In this document: one piece after another, positions 1-10,385 of the stretch
Position numbering within the stretch: the stretch's first letter is position 1
How the letters are laid out: every line of letters begins with the position of its first letter
NCBI RefSeq assembly: GCF_900141755.1
Contig: NZ_LT670844.1
Coordinates: 5,614,501-5,678,500, forward strand
Direction: 5' to 3'
Length of the DNA stretch: 64,000 nucleotides
DNA from: Bradyrhizobium lablabi
Lineage (GTDB): Bacteria; Pseudomonadota; Alphaproteobacteria; Rhizobiales; Xanthobacteraceae
Made by a program: the position numbers and the translations under genes
Notes under the pieces: generated by a model
What the model was told of the DNA's origin: nothing
Seen by the model: the letters and a program-made list of their open reading frames with translations, nothing else
Databases searched by the model: none

Positions 1-93
1 TTCACCCCGTCGATGCCGAATGCGTCGGCGCTGACGCGTCGCGCAGCGGTTATCTGCAACGCGCAGCTATCTTCAGCCCGATGCGCCCAGCAC

Positions 94-138
94 AAAAAAA
101 TGCGGCCCCGGTCAGACGCGGCGACTGACGGGGACCGC
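94..138 (-). terminator. Probable rho-independent terminator
   Basis: On the minus strand a GC-rich hairpin (arms around 102-115 and 125-138, with a few mismatches) is followed by a run of seven T (94-100 on the plus strand reads A). It lies downstream of the leftward acetyltransferase gene and would end its transcript. The rest of 1-282 shows no convincing gene. Confidence 0.5.
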
Positions 139-282
139 TTGGGCGCGTGATCTGTGACGGGGGGCCTGATCAGACGCGAGCAAAACCTAGCCGGGCTTTG
201 TTACGTGCCAATGACAGGTGGACTTATCCACAGGCTGCGCCGCGCGGTGGAAACCGGTATTCGCGGCAGGCAAAGGCACCCG

Positions 283-762
283 TCACAACTGCTTGCGATA
301 GATGATAAATCCGGAGTGCTCCGCTACCGCATCGTAAAGCCGCCTCGCGGTTTGGTTTGTCTGGTGCGTTTGCCAGTATACCCGCGACGCGCCCGCAAGC
401 TTTGCCTTTTCATACACCGCGGTGATCAGGGCTCGGCCGACGCCTTGGCCGCGCGCGGCCTCGCTGGTGAACAAATCCTGCAAATAACAGACCGGCTCGA
501 TCGCCGTGGTGCTGCGGTGGAAAAGATAGTGCGTCAGGCCCAGCAATTGTCCATCGCAATCAGCGACAAGACCATGGACCGGTTCATAGGCATCGAAGAA
601 GCGCGCCCAGGTCATGCCTGTGATTTCCGGCGCCAGCGCGGTCGCACCCGACCGCCCGTAAAACGCATTGTAGCCGTCCCACAGCGGAAGCCATTGCTCG
701 TAATCCTGCCGCGTCAACGGGCGGACGGTGAGCTCGCCGGACACTTTCGATTCCGTACTCAT
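283..762 (-). CDS. GNAT family N-acetyltransferase
   Basis: A 159-residue protein of usual single-domain GNAT length that should transfer an acetyl group from acetyl-CoA to an amine; the substrate cannot be told. The acetyl-CoA loop RGQGVG is at residues 104-109, followed by a helix and the typical late region with QTNQTARRLYD and a GF.IY strand. The ATG giving MSTESK is chosen; another ATG lies 15 bases upstream (777). The frame stays open further upstream, but that part is Arg-rich and looks non-coding. It runs leftward toward the terminator at 94-138. Confidence 0.85.
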   Translation of the reverse strand: MSTESKVSGELTVRPLTRQDYEQWLPLWDGYNAFYGRSGATALAPEITGMTWARFFDAYEPVHGLVADCDGQLLGLTHYLFHRSTTAIEPVCYLQDLFTSEAARGQGVGRALITAVYEKAKLAGASRVYWQTHQTNQTARRLYDAVAEHSGFIIYRKQL

Positions 763-869
763 GAAGGAAGCACCCATGGGCGGCTCGGTCAGTGCCGCCG
801 CCGTGCTGTCATTAAACAAAGCGAAGGCAGGGATCAATCGCGTTTGCGGATTTGCGGCGATGCCGCATC

Positions 870-1685
870 TCACTCCGCGGCGCGCAAGTGCCGGGAAAGA
901 TCGCGATCGCCGCCGCCGCGCAGCGCGCGGTAGAACTCGGCGCTGGCGGGGTCGTCGCTGTGGCGGACCAGATCGGTGACCGGGATGTAGCTCAGCATCC
1001 GGCCGCCGTCGGGCAACGCGGTGCAACTGAAGCGCAGCACCTGTCCGTCCCGCAGATTGATGTTGATCGGCGTCTGGTCGCCTTCCCGCATCATCTGCGT
1101 GCGCCGCGCGATGAAGGAGTTCAATTCCTCCTCCGGCAGTTCATAGGCGCCGGTATCGCGGCTGTGATACATCAGCGCGATGAAGGGCGGCTTGCTGTCG
1201 GCCTTCTCGTCCGGCAGCGCGAAGTAGTCGCGAAAGGCGCGGTTGATGAATTCGGCGCGGGTGTCGGAATCGAGCAGCACGATGCCGATGTCGACCCGGT
1301 CGAGCGCCGCCGACAGCCGCATCGCGGTGGCGTGGTGCCGGCGCTCCCAGGCGAACGCATCCACCCATCTTTGCCGCAACAGCCCGGTGATGACGGCAGT
1401 GCCGGCCGCGGTCATCGCCAGCATCGACAGCCGCACCAGATCCGCGGTGTTGAAACCAGGCACAGCGCGGTGGTCGAAAAAGAACACCGCGGAGGAGCCG
1501 ACCGCAATCGCGGCGCTGATCATGCCCGAGGTGAGCCCCGAGAGCGCGGCCGCGAAAGCGACGATGCAAATGAACAGCGGCGCCGGATTGGGAACGAAAA
1601 TAAAATGACGGTCGACCAGGATGGCGATCAGCGCCGTCGCTGCCGTCAGGGCCGGACCTGAGATTGCGCGCCAGTCGAGCTGCAT
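870..1685 (-). CDS. Membrane-anchored PAS domain protein
   Basis: A 271-residue protein. Residues about 8-104 hold several hydrophobic segments with an arrangement like the DUF4118-type membrane sensor of KdpD-like kinases. Residues about 122-240 form a PAS domain (LDRVDIGIVLLDSDTRAEFIN is its first strand region). No histidine kinase, GGDEF or other output domain follows, so this is a sensor without its own output, or the partner of a separate protein. Signal and partner are unknown. Spacing to the leftward acetyltransferase is about 107 bp, so co-transcription is possible but not shown. Confidence 0.75.
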   Translation of the reverse strand: MQLDWRAISGPALTAATALIAILVDRHFIFVPNPAPLFICIVAFAAALSGLTSGMISAAIAVGSSAVFFFDHRAVPGFNTADLVRLSMLAMTAAGTAVITGLLRQRWVDAFAWERRHHATAMRLSAALDRVDIGIVLLDSDTRAEFINRAFRDYFALPDEKADSKPPFIALMYHSRDTGAYELPEEELNSFIARRTQMMREGDQTPININLRDGQVLRFSCTALPDGGRMLSYIPVTDLVRHSDDPASAEFYRALRGGGDRDLSRHLRAAE

Positions 1686-1911
1686 GCCGGTTCTCGTTTT
1701 CTCCCCCGGAACTTGTTCTGGTTTGCCGCGAGCATAATCCCGCCAGCATGACGGTTGGTTGTGCGCGCAGCAGGCATTCTGGTTTCAACCTTAAAAAGCG
1801 GTTTAGTGAAGCCGCGCGGCTTTCCGAATTGTTATATCAAACGATATCGAAGGTGGATGGACCCGGGTTCCACGCTTGAGTGTTAGCGCTGAGATTTTTG
1901 AAAGGAAATAA

Positions 1912-2265
1912 ATGCCGACCATATCGCCGTCGCTGTTGCCGGTCCTGATGCTGTTTGCCTCCAACGTCTTCATGACATTCGCCTGGTACGGCCATCTCAA
2001 GTTCAAGGAGGTCTCGCTGCCGCTCGTCATCATGGTGAGCTGGGGCATCGCGTTGTTCGAATATTGGCTGGCAGTCCCGGCCAATCGGTGGGGCAGCGCG
2101 GTGTATTCAGCGGCGCAGCTCAAGACCATGCAGGAAGTGATCACGCTGATCGTGTTCGCCGGCTTTTCGGTTTTGTATCTGAAGGAGCCGCTGGGGTGGA
2201 ATCACGCGCTGGGGTTTGGACTGATCGCGCTCGGCGCGTTTTTCATTTTCCACAAATGGGTATAG
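1912..2265 (+). CDS. DMT family membrane protein (DUF486)
   Basis: A 117-residue protein with four hydrophobic helices, the length and look of the DUF486 branch of the drug/metabolite transporter superfamily: FASNVFMTFAWYGHL near residue 16, EYWLAVPANRWG in the middle, and LKEPLGWNHALGFGLI near the end. It sits in the inner membrane and probably works as an oligomer, as small DMT proteins do; the substrate is unknown. The start is preceded by GAAAGGAAATAA, an acceptable ribosome binding site. Confidence 0.85.
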   Translation: MPTISPSLLPVLMLFASNVFMTFAWYGHLKFKEVSLPLVIMVSWGIALFEYWLAVPANRWGSAVYSAAQLKTMQEVITLIVFAGFSVLYLKEPLGWNHALGFGLIALGAFFIFHKWV

Positions 2266-2284
2266 GTGTGCCGCGCACCTGGTC

Positions 2285-2382
2285 GTCATACCCGCGAAGG
2301 CGGGTATCCAGTACGCCGCGGCTTCGCGGTTCTAAAACCTGCGCCCTGGAATACTGGATCACCCGCCTTCGCGGGTGATGAC
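2285..2382. repeat. Palindromic intergenic repeat (tac-ccgcgaaggcggg type)
   Basis: Both ends carry the same motif in inverted orientation (GTCATACCCGCGAAGGCGGG near 2285 and its near reverse complement ending at 2382), each arm being itself a small palindrome. It lies directly after the DUF486 gene and can fold into a long cruciform in RNA. Confidence 0.8.
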
Positions 2383-2412
2383 GTTATTGCGGGTTGCGAG
2401 AAATCCTTGCGC

Positions 2413-2574
2413 TCACTTCGCCGCCGGCGACGTAAATGGCGTGGTGTCCGCCGGCGCGCCGGCGAGCGGGGCGAACTCGTCCTGGCCGCGCGTTCCGGTG
2501 GCGATCAGGAGCGATGCCGCCAGCAGGATCGCGACGGTCAGCCCGACAGTGACAAGTGCGACAGGTGACTTCAT
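2413..2574 (-). CDS. Small single-helix membrane protein
   Basis: A 53-residue protein starting MKSPVALVTVG. It has one hydrophobic segment (about residues 5-24), then a short polar tail rich in Ala, Pro and Thr. The ATG is preceded by GGGTAGCG. It follows another small one-helix gene (2649-2822) on the same strand, so the two may be a pair. The function is not recognised. The tail would lie outside the cytoplasm if the helix is an uncleaved anchor. Confidence 0.5.
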   Translation of the reverse strand: MKSPVALVTVGLTVAILLAASLLIATGTRGQDEFAPLAGAPADTTPFTSPAAK

Positions 2575-2648
2575 CGCTACCCGATCGCGATGCCAAGCAT
2601 CGCGTGTTGTCCCGCGAAAAACGCGAATGGCCGGGAAAAAAGCTCCGC

Positions 2649-2822
2649 TTAAAAAGCCGGCATTGCCACGGAGACCTTGATCGAAAGCACCGTCAGGGCA
2701 ACGATCAGGCACAGCGACAGCGAGCCGATCGCCAGCGATGCGGCGACGGCGTCGATCAGTCGGGACGAGGCGACAGGCGCGTGGCGGTTAACAAAGCCGG
2801 TGGCGCCGGGCGACCGTTTCAT
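2649..2822 (-). CDS. Small single-helix membrane protein
   Basis: Reading the minus strand from the ATG at 2822 gives a 57-residue open frame beginning MKRSPGATGFVNRHAPVASS. A polar N-terminal 25 residues is followed by one long hydrophobic segment (about residues 26-54) and the end AMPAF. It lies 74 bp upstream of the similar small gene at 2413-2574. No family is recognised. The hydrophobic, codon-consistent frame supports a real gene, but it is short. Confidence 0.45.
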   Translation of the reverse strand: MKRSPGATGFVNRHAPVASSRLIDAVAASLAIGSLSLCLIVALTVLSIKVSVAMPAF

Positions 2823-2991
2823 GGCCTAAATCCTTCTAGGCGCGGGCGAATCACCTCTCGCACACCACCAGATGTCGCAGCGATCGCCGGCAATATTGCG
2901 GCGGTGCGCCGCCCCGAACATGGCAAAATGTCGGCAACGGCGCGGGTTATGCCCGCTATTTGAGCAATTATGCCCGCTATTCCCGTTATTC

Positions 2992-3033
2992 AGGCCCGGT
3001 CGGTTCTGATTCAGATCAGAACCGACCGGGCCT
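2992..3033. terminator. Perfect 19-bp hairpin, likely bidirectional terminator
   Basis: Arms 2992-3010 and 3015-3033 are exact reverse complements of 19 bp with a TCAG loop. On the plus strand it is followed by CTCTTTTGTTTTG. It lies downstream of the leftward GST gene and downstream (in the plus sense) of nothing convincing, so its main job is probably to end the GST transcript. Confidence 0.6.
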
Positions 3034-3095
3034 AACTCTTTTGTTTTGACGCGTTTCTCTACCGCGAACCGGTATCCACTTCGCTGGAAAACGCT

Positions 3096-3749
3096 CTAGG
3101 CCTCGGCGGCGACGCCCGCCGGGTTGTGGGCAGCCGCACCGGGCTGCCAATCCATCGAGACAAAACCGGGGGTCTGCTCGACCCGCCGCAGCCAGGCGCG
3201 GATCGCGGGGAAGGTCGCGAGGTCGTAGTCGCAGCGGTCGGCGACATGGGTGTAGCCGTAGAGCGCAATGTCGGCGACCGTGAGCTGGCCGGTTGCAAAA
3301 TATGGGTGGATCTTGAGGTGATCTTCCATCACCTGCAACGCGGCATAGCCGCGCTCCATCCAGTCTTCCAGCGCGTGCGTCTGCAGGTCGCGGCCGCCCT
3401 TGACCAGCGACAGCCAGAAATAGGCGGCGCCGATATTCGGCTCCAGCGCGTGCTGTTCGAAGAACATCCACTGCAGCGCTTCGCAGCGCTCGATCCGGCT
3501 GTCCGGCGCCAGCGGCGTGCCGCCCGCAACGTACCAGAGGATGGCGTTGGACTCGGCGAGGTAGCGTCCTTCCTCGACTTCCAACAGCGGCACCTGGCCG
3601 CTCGGATTCTTCGCCAGGAAATCCGGCGTGCGGCTCTCGCCGCGCAGAATGTCGATCTCAATCGCGCGATAGGGTGCGTTCAGCAGCGCCAGCGCAAGGC
3701 GGACCTTGTAGCTGTTGCCGGAGCGCTGCATCGAATAGAGCTTGTACAT
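3096..3749 (-). CDS. Glutathione S-transferase family protein
   Basis: A 217-residue protein of standard cytosolic GST length. The N-terminal thioredoxin-like domain (1-80) starts MYKLYSMQRSGNSYKV, with the Ser of the SGNS stretch at the usual catalytic position and the cis-Pro plus SNAILWY glutathione-binding motif around residues 50-72. The helical C-terminal domain carries the LTVADIALYGYTHVAD capping box. It probably conjugates or reduces small electrophiles with glutathione; the substrate is unknown. The open frame extends upstream of this ATG but without GST homology. Confidence 0.9.
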   Translation of the reverse strand: MYKLYSMQRSGNSYKVRLALALLNAPYRAIEIDILRGESRTPDFLAKNPSGQVPLLEVEEGRYLAESNAILWYVAGGTPLAPDSRIERCEALQWMFFEQHALEPNIGAAYFWLSLVKGGRDLQTHALEDWMERGYAALQVMEDHLKIHPYFATGQLTVADIALYGYTHVADRCDYDLATFPAIRAWLRRVEQTPGFVSMDWQPGAAAHNPAGVAAEA

Positions 3750-5427
<1,678 letters not shown>

Positions 5428-5578
5428 TCAAATCACTTCTCAAATCACCTTCTCGCCGACTTTGATGTTTTGACGGCGACTTCTTGCAAAGCGCCTTGTT
5501 TTAGACACGGCGCTTCCTTTCTGTCCGCCCCGCCAATCCAGTCCGGCAATTCCAATTCCTCAGTGGGGTATACAAACT

Positions 5579-6103
5579 ATGCGTCTCTCGACACTCAGTA
5601 TCGCCATCGCTTCGCTTGTTGCGTCCGTCGCAAGCGCCAACGCGCTGCCGCCGCCGCAATATCGCGCAGGCATCCTGCAATGCGAGGGCGGCCAGAATGT
5701 CGGCTTTGTGGTCGGCTCGGTGACCAGCCTGGAATGCATGTTCCAGAGCGAAGGCCGCCGTCCCGAACCCTACGTCGCAACCGTCCGCCGGTTCGGCGTC
5801 GACCTCGGCTTCACCGATCAGACCAAATTTTCCTGGGCGGTTAATGCGCCGACCAACAGGGTCGGACGCGGCGATCTCGCCGGCAATTATGGCGGCGTCG
5901 GCGCCAACGCCTCGGTCGGCGTCGGTGGCGGCGGCAATTTCCTGGTCGGCGGTCCGCAGAATTCCTACGCGCTGCAGCCGATCAGCGTGCAGGGCCAGAC
6001 CGGATTGAATGTCGCCGCAGGCGTCGCCGACATCGAATTGCAGCCGGTCCGGTTCGGCCGCGGCGGTCTGCACCGCCATTCTCGCCATCACCATCATGGT
6101 TGA
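5579..6103 (+). CDS. Secreted DUF992 protein (copy 1)
   Basis: A 174-residue protein with a signal peptide (1-22, ending near ANALPPP). The mature DUF992 domain has the paired-cysteine start GILQCEGGQNVGFVVGSV, a second Cys in LECMF, and Gly-rich strands (NASVGVGGGGNFLVGG). It ends in a His-rich tail (HRHSRHHHHG) that copy 2 lacks and that might bind metal. It is predicted to be periplasmic or outer-membrane-associated; function unknown. The next gene but one terminator downstream is a paralogue, so the pair arose by tandem duplication. Confidence 0.85.
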   Translation: MRLSTLSIAIASLVASVASANALPPPQYRAGILQCEGGQNVGFVVGSVTSLECMFQSEGRRPEPYVATVRRFGVDLGFTDQTKFSWAVNAPTNRVGRGDLAGNYGGVGANASVGVGGGGNFLVGGPQNSYALQPISVQGQTGLNVAAGVADIELQPVRFGRGGLHRHSRHHHHG

Positions 6104-6124
6104 GAAATTACGATTTTAAAAGGA

Positions 6125-6156
6125 AGAGGCCCGCGGAAGCGGGCCTCTTGTTATTT
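6125..6156 (+). terminator. Rho-independent terminator
   Basis: A 10-bp perfect stem (6125-6134 with 6139-6148) closed by a GGAA tetraloop is followed by TGTTATTT. It separates the two DUF992 genes, so they have separate transcripts. Confidence 0.8.
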
Positions 6157-6290
6157 GCGGGTTTTATTGTGGGGTTTGGCAAAATCTTCCCCGGCCGCCG
6201 ATGTTGTGTCATAGACAAGCGGACGCCTTGGGCATGGCGCTCCCGCGATTCCCTGCTCGTACTACATCCTTTTCATCCGGAGATTTCTTC

Positions 6291-6776
6291 ATGCGCCGTT
6301 CAATCATCCGTTCCGGTTTCGCCGTCACCATGCTGGTTGCGTCTCTCGCCGGCGCCCACGCGCAGCAGCCGATGGGGCGCGTGCAGGTCGGCGTTCTCGA
6401 ATGCCGCGGCGGCACCAGCATCGGCTTCATCGTCGGCTCGGTGACCAATCTCGGTTGCGTGCTGCGCGTCGACGGCATGCCGGAGGACCGTTACGTCGCG
6501 ACCATCCGCAAGGTCGGCGTCGATCTCGGCATCACCGCGGAGACCGCGCTCGCCTGGGGCGTGTATGCGCCGGTGGCGCGGCTCGGGCCGGGCGATCTGT
6601 CGGGCAATTACGCCGGCGCGCAGGGCAGCGCATCGGTCGGCGTCGGGGTCGGCGGCAACGCGCTGGTCGGCGGTTCGGACAATTCGATCGCATTGCAGCC
6701 GCTCAGCGTGCAGGGCCAGGTCGGCCTCAATGTCGCGGCCGGCCTGGAAAGCCTGGAACTCCGGCCTGGCCGGTAA
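6291..6776 (+). CDS. Secreted DUF992 protein (copy 2)
   Basis: A 161-residue paralogue of the gene at 5579. It has a signal peptide (about 1-25, ending AHAQQP), the VGVLECRGGTSIGFIVGSVTNLGC core with the same two cysteines, and the DLSGNYAGAQGSASVGVGVGG repeat-like strand region. It lacks the His-rich tail of copy 1. ATG 6291 is preceded by CCGGAGATTTCTTC, a good ribosome binding site; the open frame upstream of it is not conserved between the copies. Function unknown. Confidence 0.85.
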   Translation: MRRSIIRSGFAVTMLVASLAGAHAQQPMGRVQVGVLECRGGTSIGFIVGSVTNLGCVLRVDGMPEDRYVATIRKVGVDLGITAETALAWGVYAPVARLGPGDLSGNYAGAQGSASVGVGVGGNALVGGSDNSIALQPLSVQGQVGLNVAAGLESLELRPGR

Positions 6777-6951
6777 GGTTGCGTTCCCCGGATGCTGCGC
6801 AGCGATCCCGGGTCGCCAATCGAGCTGCGCCGCGCCCGGAACAAGCATTAACTTTCGACGACGTTTTTCTGTCTTGCCAAATCGCCGACGGAGAGGGAGC
6901 ATCTGACCCGCCGACCCAATCAAGGGCCGAGCTCCAACTGAGGAGGCGGCA

Positions 6952-9000
6952 ATGGGACAGGACGTCAGAAGTCCCCGCGGTCCACGGTGCATCGCACTGG
7001 TGGGCCCTTTCCAAAGCGGTAAAACCACACTTCTTGAAGCAATATTGGCGCGCACGGGCGCCATCCGGAACGCCGGCAGCGTCGATGCGGGAACTTCCGT
7101 CGGCGACGCCAGCCCTGAGGCCCGCCAGCACAAGATGGGCGTCGGCCTTACCGCCGCCACCACGAGTTTCATGGGCGACAGTTATACCTTTATCGATTGC
7201 CCCGGTTCGGTCGAATTCGCGCACGACATGCGCGCCGCGATCCCGGCGGTCGATGCGGCGGTCGTGGTCTGCGAGGCCGACGAGCGCAAACTGCCGCAGC
7301 TTCAGATCATCCTGCGCGAGTTAGAGGATCTCGGCATCCCGCGCTTTTTGTTCCTCAACAAGATCGACCGCGCCAACAAGCGCATCCGCGAGACGCTTTC
7401 GACCTTGCAGCCGGCATCGCGGGTTCCGCTGGTGCTGCGGCAGATTCCGATCTGGAACGGCGATCTGATCGAAGGCTTTGTCGATCTGGCGCTGGAACGC
7501 GCCTTTGTCTATCGCGAGCACAAGGCTTCCGAAGTCGTGGCCCTTGAAGGCGGCGACCTCGATCGCGAGAAGGAAGCCCGCTTCTCGATGCTGGAAAAGC
7601 TCGCCGATCACGACGACGCGCTGATGGAGCAATTGCTCGAGGACATTCCGCCGCCGCGCGATGCCGTGTTCGACGATCTCGCCCGCGAATTGCGCGAGGG
7701 GCTGATCTGTCCGGTGCTGCTCGGTTCCGCGACACGCGAAAACGGCGTGCTGCGCCTGATGAAGGCGCTGCGCCATGAGGCGCCCGGCGTGAGCGAGACC
7801 GCCAAACGTCTCGGCGCGTCTTCCTCCAAGGATGCGCTGGCCTATGTGTTCAAGACCGTGCATTTGCAGCACGGCGGCAAGCTGTCGCTGACGCGCGTGC
7901 TTGCCGGCCATCTCGACGACGGCGCGACATTGCAGTCGTCCTCGGGCGAGGCCGGCCGGGTATCCGGCATATCGGCGGTGAGTTGCGCCCACGACACCAA
8001 GCGCGCCTCGGCTGAAGCCGGCGACACCATCGCGCTCGGCAAGCTCGATACCGTCAAGACCGGCGACACGCTGTCGGCCGGCAAGACCGCGCCAGCGGCG
8101 CTGGTGAAAGTCGAGCCGGCGCCGCCGGTATTGGCGATGGCGATCGCCGCGACCGATCGCAAGGACGACGTCAAGCTCGGCCAGGCCTTGCTGCGGCTGA
8201 ACGAGGAAGACCCGTCGCTGACCATGATCCAGAACCAGCGAACCCACGACATCGTGCTGTGGGGGCAGGGCGAGATGCATTTGCGGGTCGCCCTGGAGCG
8301 GCTGCGCGACCGTTTCGGCGTCAATGTCAAATCGCATCCGCCGGCCATCGGCTATCAGGAGACCATCCGCAAAACGATCACCCAGCGCGGCCGGCACAAG
8401 AAGCAATCCGGCGGGCACGGCCAGTTCGGCGACGTGGTGCTGGAAATAAAACCGCTGCCGCGGGGTAGCGGCTTCGAGTTCTCTGAACGGGTCGTCGGCG
8501 GCGCGGTGCCGCGAAATTATATCGGCGCGGTCGAAGAGGGCGTGGTCGATGGCTTACTGCGCGGGCCGCTCGGTTTTCCCGTGATCGACGTGCAGGTGAC
8601 GCTGACGGATGGTTCCTATCACAGCGTGGATTCTTCCGATCTCGCGTTCCGGACCGCGGCGCGGATCGGCGTCAGCGAGGGATTGCCGCAATGCCAGCCG
8701 GTGCTGCTCGAGCCCATCCATATCGTCGAGATCGTCTGTCCGACCGACGCCACCGCGAAGATCAACGCCATCCTGTCGGGAAGGCGCGGCCAGATTCTCG
8801 GTTTTGACACCCGCGAGGGCTGGCCGGGATGGGACCGCGTCCGCGCCATGATGCCGGAAGCCGAGATCGGCGAATTGATCGTGGAGCTGCGGTCGGCGAC
8901 CGCCGGCGCCGGCAGTTTCACCCGGCAGTTCGACCGCATGGCCGAGGTCACCGGCCGCGCCGCCGATCAGATCATCGCCGCCCATCGCGTCGCGGCGTGA
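6952..9000 (+). CDS. Elongation factor G-like GTPase
   Basis: A 682-residue protein with the full EF-G domain order but clearly not the housekeeping FusA. G1 P-loop GPFQSGKT (18-25), G3 DCPG (82-85) and G4 NKID (136-139) are present. The switch I region, which reads ERGIT in canonical EF-G, here reads MGVGLT (62-67). Domain II, III and IV/V motifs follow ([46 protein letters not shown]). It probably binds ribosomes and hydrolyses GTP, but its step in translation is unknown. ATG has GAGGAGGCGGCA in front. It is followed at once by transporter debris. Confidence 0.88.
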   Translation: MGQDVRSPRGPRCIALVGPFQSGKTTLLEAILARTGAIRNAGSVDAGTSVGDASPEARQHKMGVGLTAATTSFMGDSYTFIDCPGSVEFAHDMRAAIPAVDAAVVVCEADERKLPQLQIILRELEDLGIPRFLFLNKIDRANKRIRETLSTLQPASRVPLVLRQIPIWNGDLIEGFVDLALERAFVYREHKASEVVALEGGDLDREKEARFSMLEKLADHDDALMEQLLEDIPPPRDAVFDDLARELREGLICPVLLGSATRENGVLRLMKALRHEAPGVSETAKRLGASSSKDALAYVFKTVHLQHGGKLSLTRVLAGHLDDGATLQSSSGEAGRVSGISAVSCAHDTKRASAEAGDTIALGKLDTVKTGDTLSAGKTAPAALVKVEPAPPVLAMAIAATDRKDDVKLGQALLRLNEEDPSLTMIQNQRTHDIVLWGQGEMHLRVALERLRDRFGVNVKSHPPAIGYQETIRKTITQRGRHKKQSGGHGQFGDVVLEIKPLPRGSGFEFSERVVGGAVPRNYIGAVEEGVVDGLLRGPLGFPVIDVQVTLTDGSYHSVDSSDLAFRTAARIGVSEGLPQCQPVLLEPIHIVEIVCPTDATAKINAILSGRRGQILGFDTREGWPGWDRVRAMMPEAEIGELIVELRSATAGAGSFTRQFDRMAEVTGRAADQIIAAHRVAA

Positions 9001-9037
9001 CGTTGGGCGCCGTCATTCCGGGTCGCGCCAAGCTGCC

Positions 9038-9252
9038 GTGATCGGCGGCTTCATCGTTTCGCTGCTCGGCGGCAGCCGGTTTCAGATCGGCGGACCCGCC
9101 GGCGCGTTCATCGTGCTGGTTTCGCTGACCGCCGAACGCCACGGTGTCGACGGCGTGATCCTCGCCACCTCATGGCCGGCGTGTTTCTGATTGCCGCGGG
9201 TCTGCTTCGCCTCGGCACCTGCATCAAATTTATTCCCTATCCGGTGCGGGTC
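9038..9252 (+). pseudogene. 5' remnant of a SulP anion transporter gene
   Basis: Reading from 9038 gives [19 protein letters not shown] followed by a [11 protein letters not shown] segment, the early membrane part of SulP sulfate permeases. The frame breaks at about 9170 (one base missing in GCCACC-TCATGG) and continues in the next frame as [20 protein letters not shown] and IPYPV, again SulP. The first 60-70 residues are missing and homology stops near 9252. The matching C-terminal STAS piece lies 8.2 kb away at 17470-17940. Confidence 0.7.
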
Positions 9253-9428
9253 CCGTCGCACGAACATTCGACGATTCGATCTCGCCGCTTCTATCTTGAT
9301 AACACCGCCCCAACAGCCGCACGGCCGCCAACCACGATTGCTGACCGGCCTATGGTCCTTGGGTGGCATCGAAGCAGATGAGGGCTTCGTCGTAACGATT
9401 TGAGCCGCAGCGGCCACGACGCCGTATT

Positions 9429-9438
9429 TGATATATCA
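9429..9438. promoter_or_regulatory. Palindrome TGATATATCA, candidate operator
   Basis: A perfect 10-bp palindrome 86 bp upstream of the rightward XRE-type gene. A near copy (TGATATTTCA) lies upstream of the homologous XRE-type gene at the other end of the island (17412-17421). A candidate binding site for one or both regulators. Confidence 0.35.
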
Positions 9439-9514
9439 TGCCTGTAAATTGATGCTTGAAGCTGGTATTCATATGGTGTAGCACTATTTTGCAAGATTGA
9501 GAGAAACGACGTCC

Positions 9515-9835
9515 ATGATTACCGCCAATCAACTCAGGGCTGCTCGCGCTCTCCTGAATATCGATCAGCGGCAGACTGCCGATCTGGCCGACCTTTCGGT
9601 TCCGACCATTCAGCGCATGGAAGCCAGCGACGGCGTCATCCGAGCCAACGTCGATTCTCTCATGAAACTGGTTTCCGCTCTTGAGAACGCAGGGATCGAA
9701 CTGATCAATCCGGGGGTTCCGAGTCCGTCCGGGGGCCGGGGCGTCCGACTCCGGGAGCATGTCGCAAAGCCAAAGATGAAGACTATCCGGCAACCAAAGC
9801 TGTCTTCCTCGCGAGCCCCGGAGCGGCCTCGATGA
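9515..9835 (+). CDS. Small XRE-type HTH regulator (island left end)
   Basis: About 106-112 residues. A helix-turn-helix occupies residues 1-60: MITANQLRAARALLNIDQR, then the recognition part LSVPTIQRMEASDG, followed by a MKLVSALENAGIELI strand and a basic, Pro-rich tail. It closely resembles the regulator at 17009-17329, at the other end of the hydrogenase-like operon. It converges on the operon end, 7 bp from the hyfI-like stop codon. The ATG at 9515 begins the HTH; the frame is open slightly further upstream. Target DNA unknown, candidate site at 9429. Confidence 0.8.
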   Translation: MITANQLRAARALLNIDQRQTADLADLSVPTIQRMEASDGVIRANVDSLMKLVSALENAGIELINPGVPSPSGGRGVRLREHVAKPKMKTIRQPKLSSSRAPERPR

Positions 9836-9842
9836 AATCTCT

Positions 9843-10376
9843 TCAAGGCGTAACGGCGGCTGTGTCCGCCCGTTCGAGCAACGCAAGAAGACCTTTCAGC
9901 ATCGCCGTTGGAGTAGGGGGACAGCCGGGGATGTGGAGGTCGACAGGGACGACTTCCGAGACACCTCCAACGACCGCGTAGCTGCCAGCAAAACAGCCGC
10001 CATCCCGCGCGCAATCTCCGATCGCGACCACCCATTTGGGATTGGGGGTCGCATGATAGGTGCGCTCCAGCGCGTCGCGCATGTTTTTGGTCACGGGACC
10101 GGTCACCATCAACACATCGGCGTGACGCGGCGAGGCGACGAAGCGAAGCCCAAAACGCTCGACGTCGTAATAGGCATTGTTGAGCGCGTGGATTTCGAGT
10201 TCGCATCCATTGCAGGATCCTGCATCGACCTCGCGGATCGACAAACTGCGACCGAGCCGCCGCCGCGCCGCGTGGCCGACGGCTATTGCGAGCTCGCTCA
10301 CCGCGGCATCGTCCGGCGCCGGCGTCGGCTCGGTGAACGGCCGGCGGAACAGGCTTTGAAAAAGCAGCTTGCGCAT
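9843..10376 (-). CDS. hyfI: Hydrogenase-4/NuoB-like Fe-S subunit
   Basis: A 177-residue homologue of the NuoB/HycG/HyfI small subunit, which carries the [4Fe-4S] cluster next to the large subunit at the membrane face. Ligand motifs are intact: CNGCE (Cys55, Cys58), GDCARDGGCF (Cys122, Cys128) and PGCPP (Cys152). It is the last gene of the six-gene operon, 9 bp after the large subunit gene. No electron-input subunits (HyfA/HycB ferredoxin, HyfH) follow, so the electron partner is unknown. The symbol is by homology. Confidence 0.85.
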   Translation of the reverse strand: MRKLLFQSLFRRPFTEPTPAPDDAAVSELAIAVGHAARRRLGRSLSIREVDAGSCNGCELEIHALNNAYYDVERFGLRFVASPRHADVLMVTGPVTKNMRDALERTYHATPNPKWVVAIGDCARDGGCFAGSYAVVGGVSEVVPVDLHIPGCPPTPTAMLKGLLALLERADTAAVTP

Positions 10377-10385
10377 GTACTGTCC

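Noticed and set aside
154..933. A 259-residue plus-strand frame over the first gene
   Set aside because: It overlaps the GNAT gene on the other strand and is Arg-rich; the GNAT frame has clear motifs.
7321..8418. A 365-residue minus-strand frame inside the EF-G-like gene
   Set aside because: It is antisense to a clearly conserved GTPase gene and has no recognisable domain.
9191..9403. Possible transposase piece between the SulP remnant and the left XRE gene
   Set aside because: The peptide (LTGLWSLGGIEADEGF) could not be matched to a transposase or other family, and no terminal repeats are seen at the island border.
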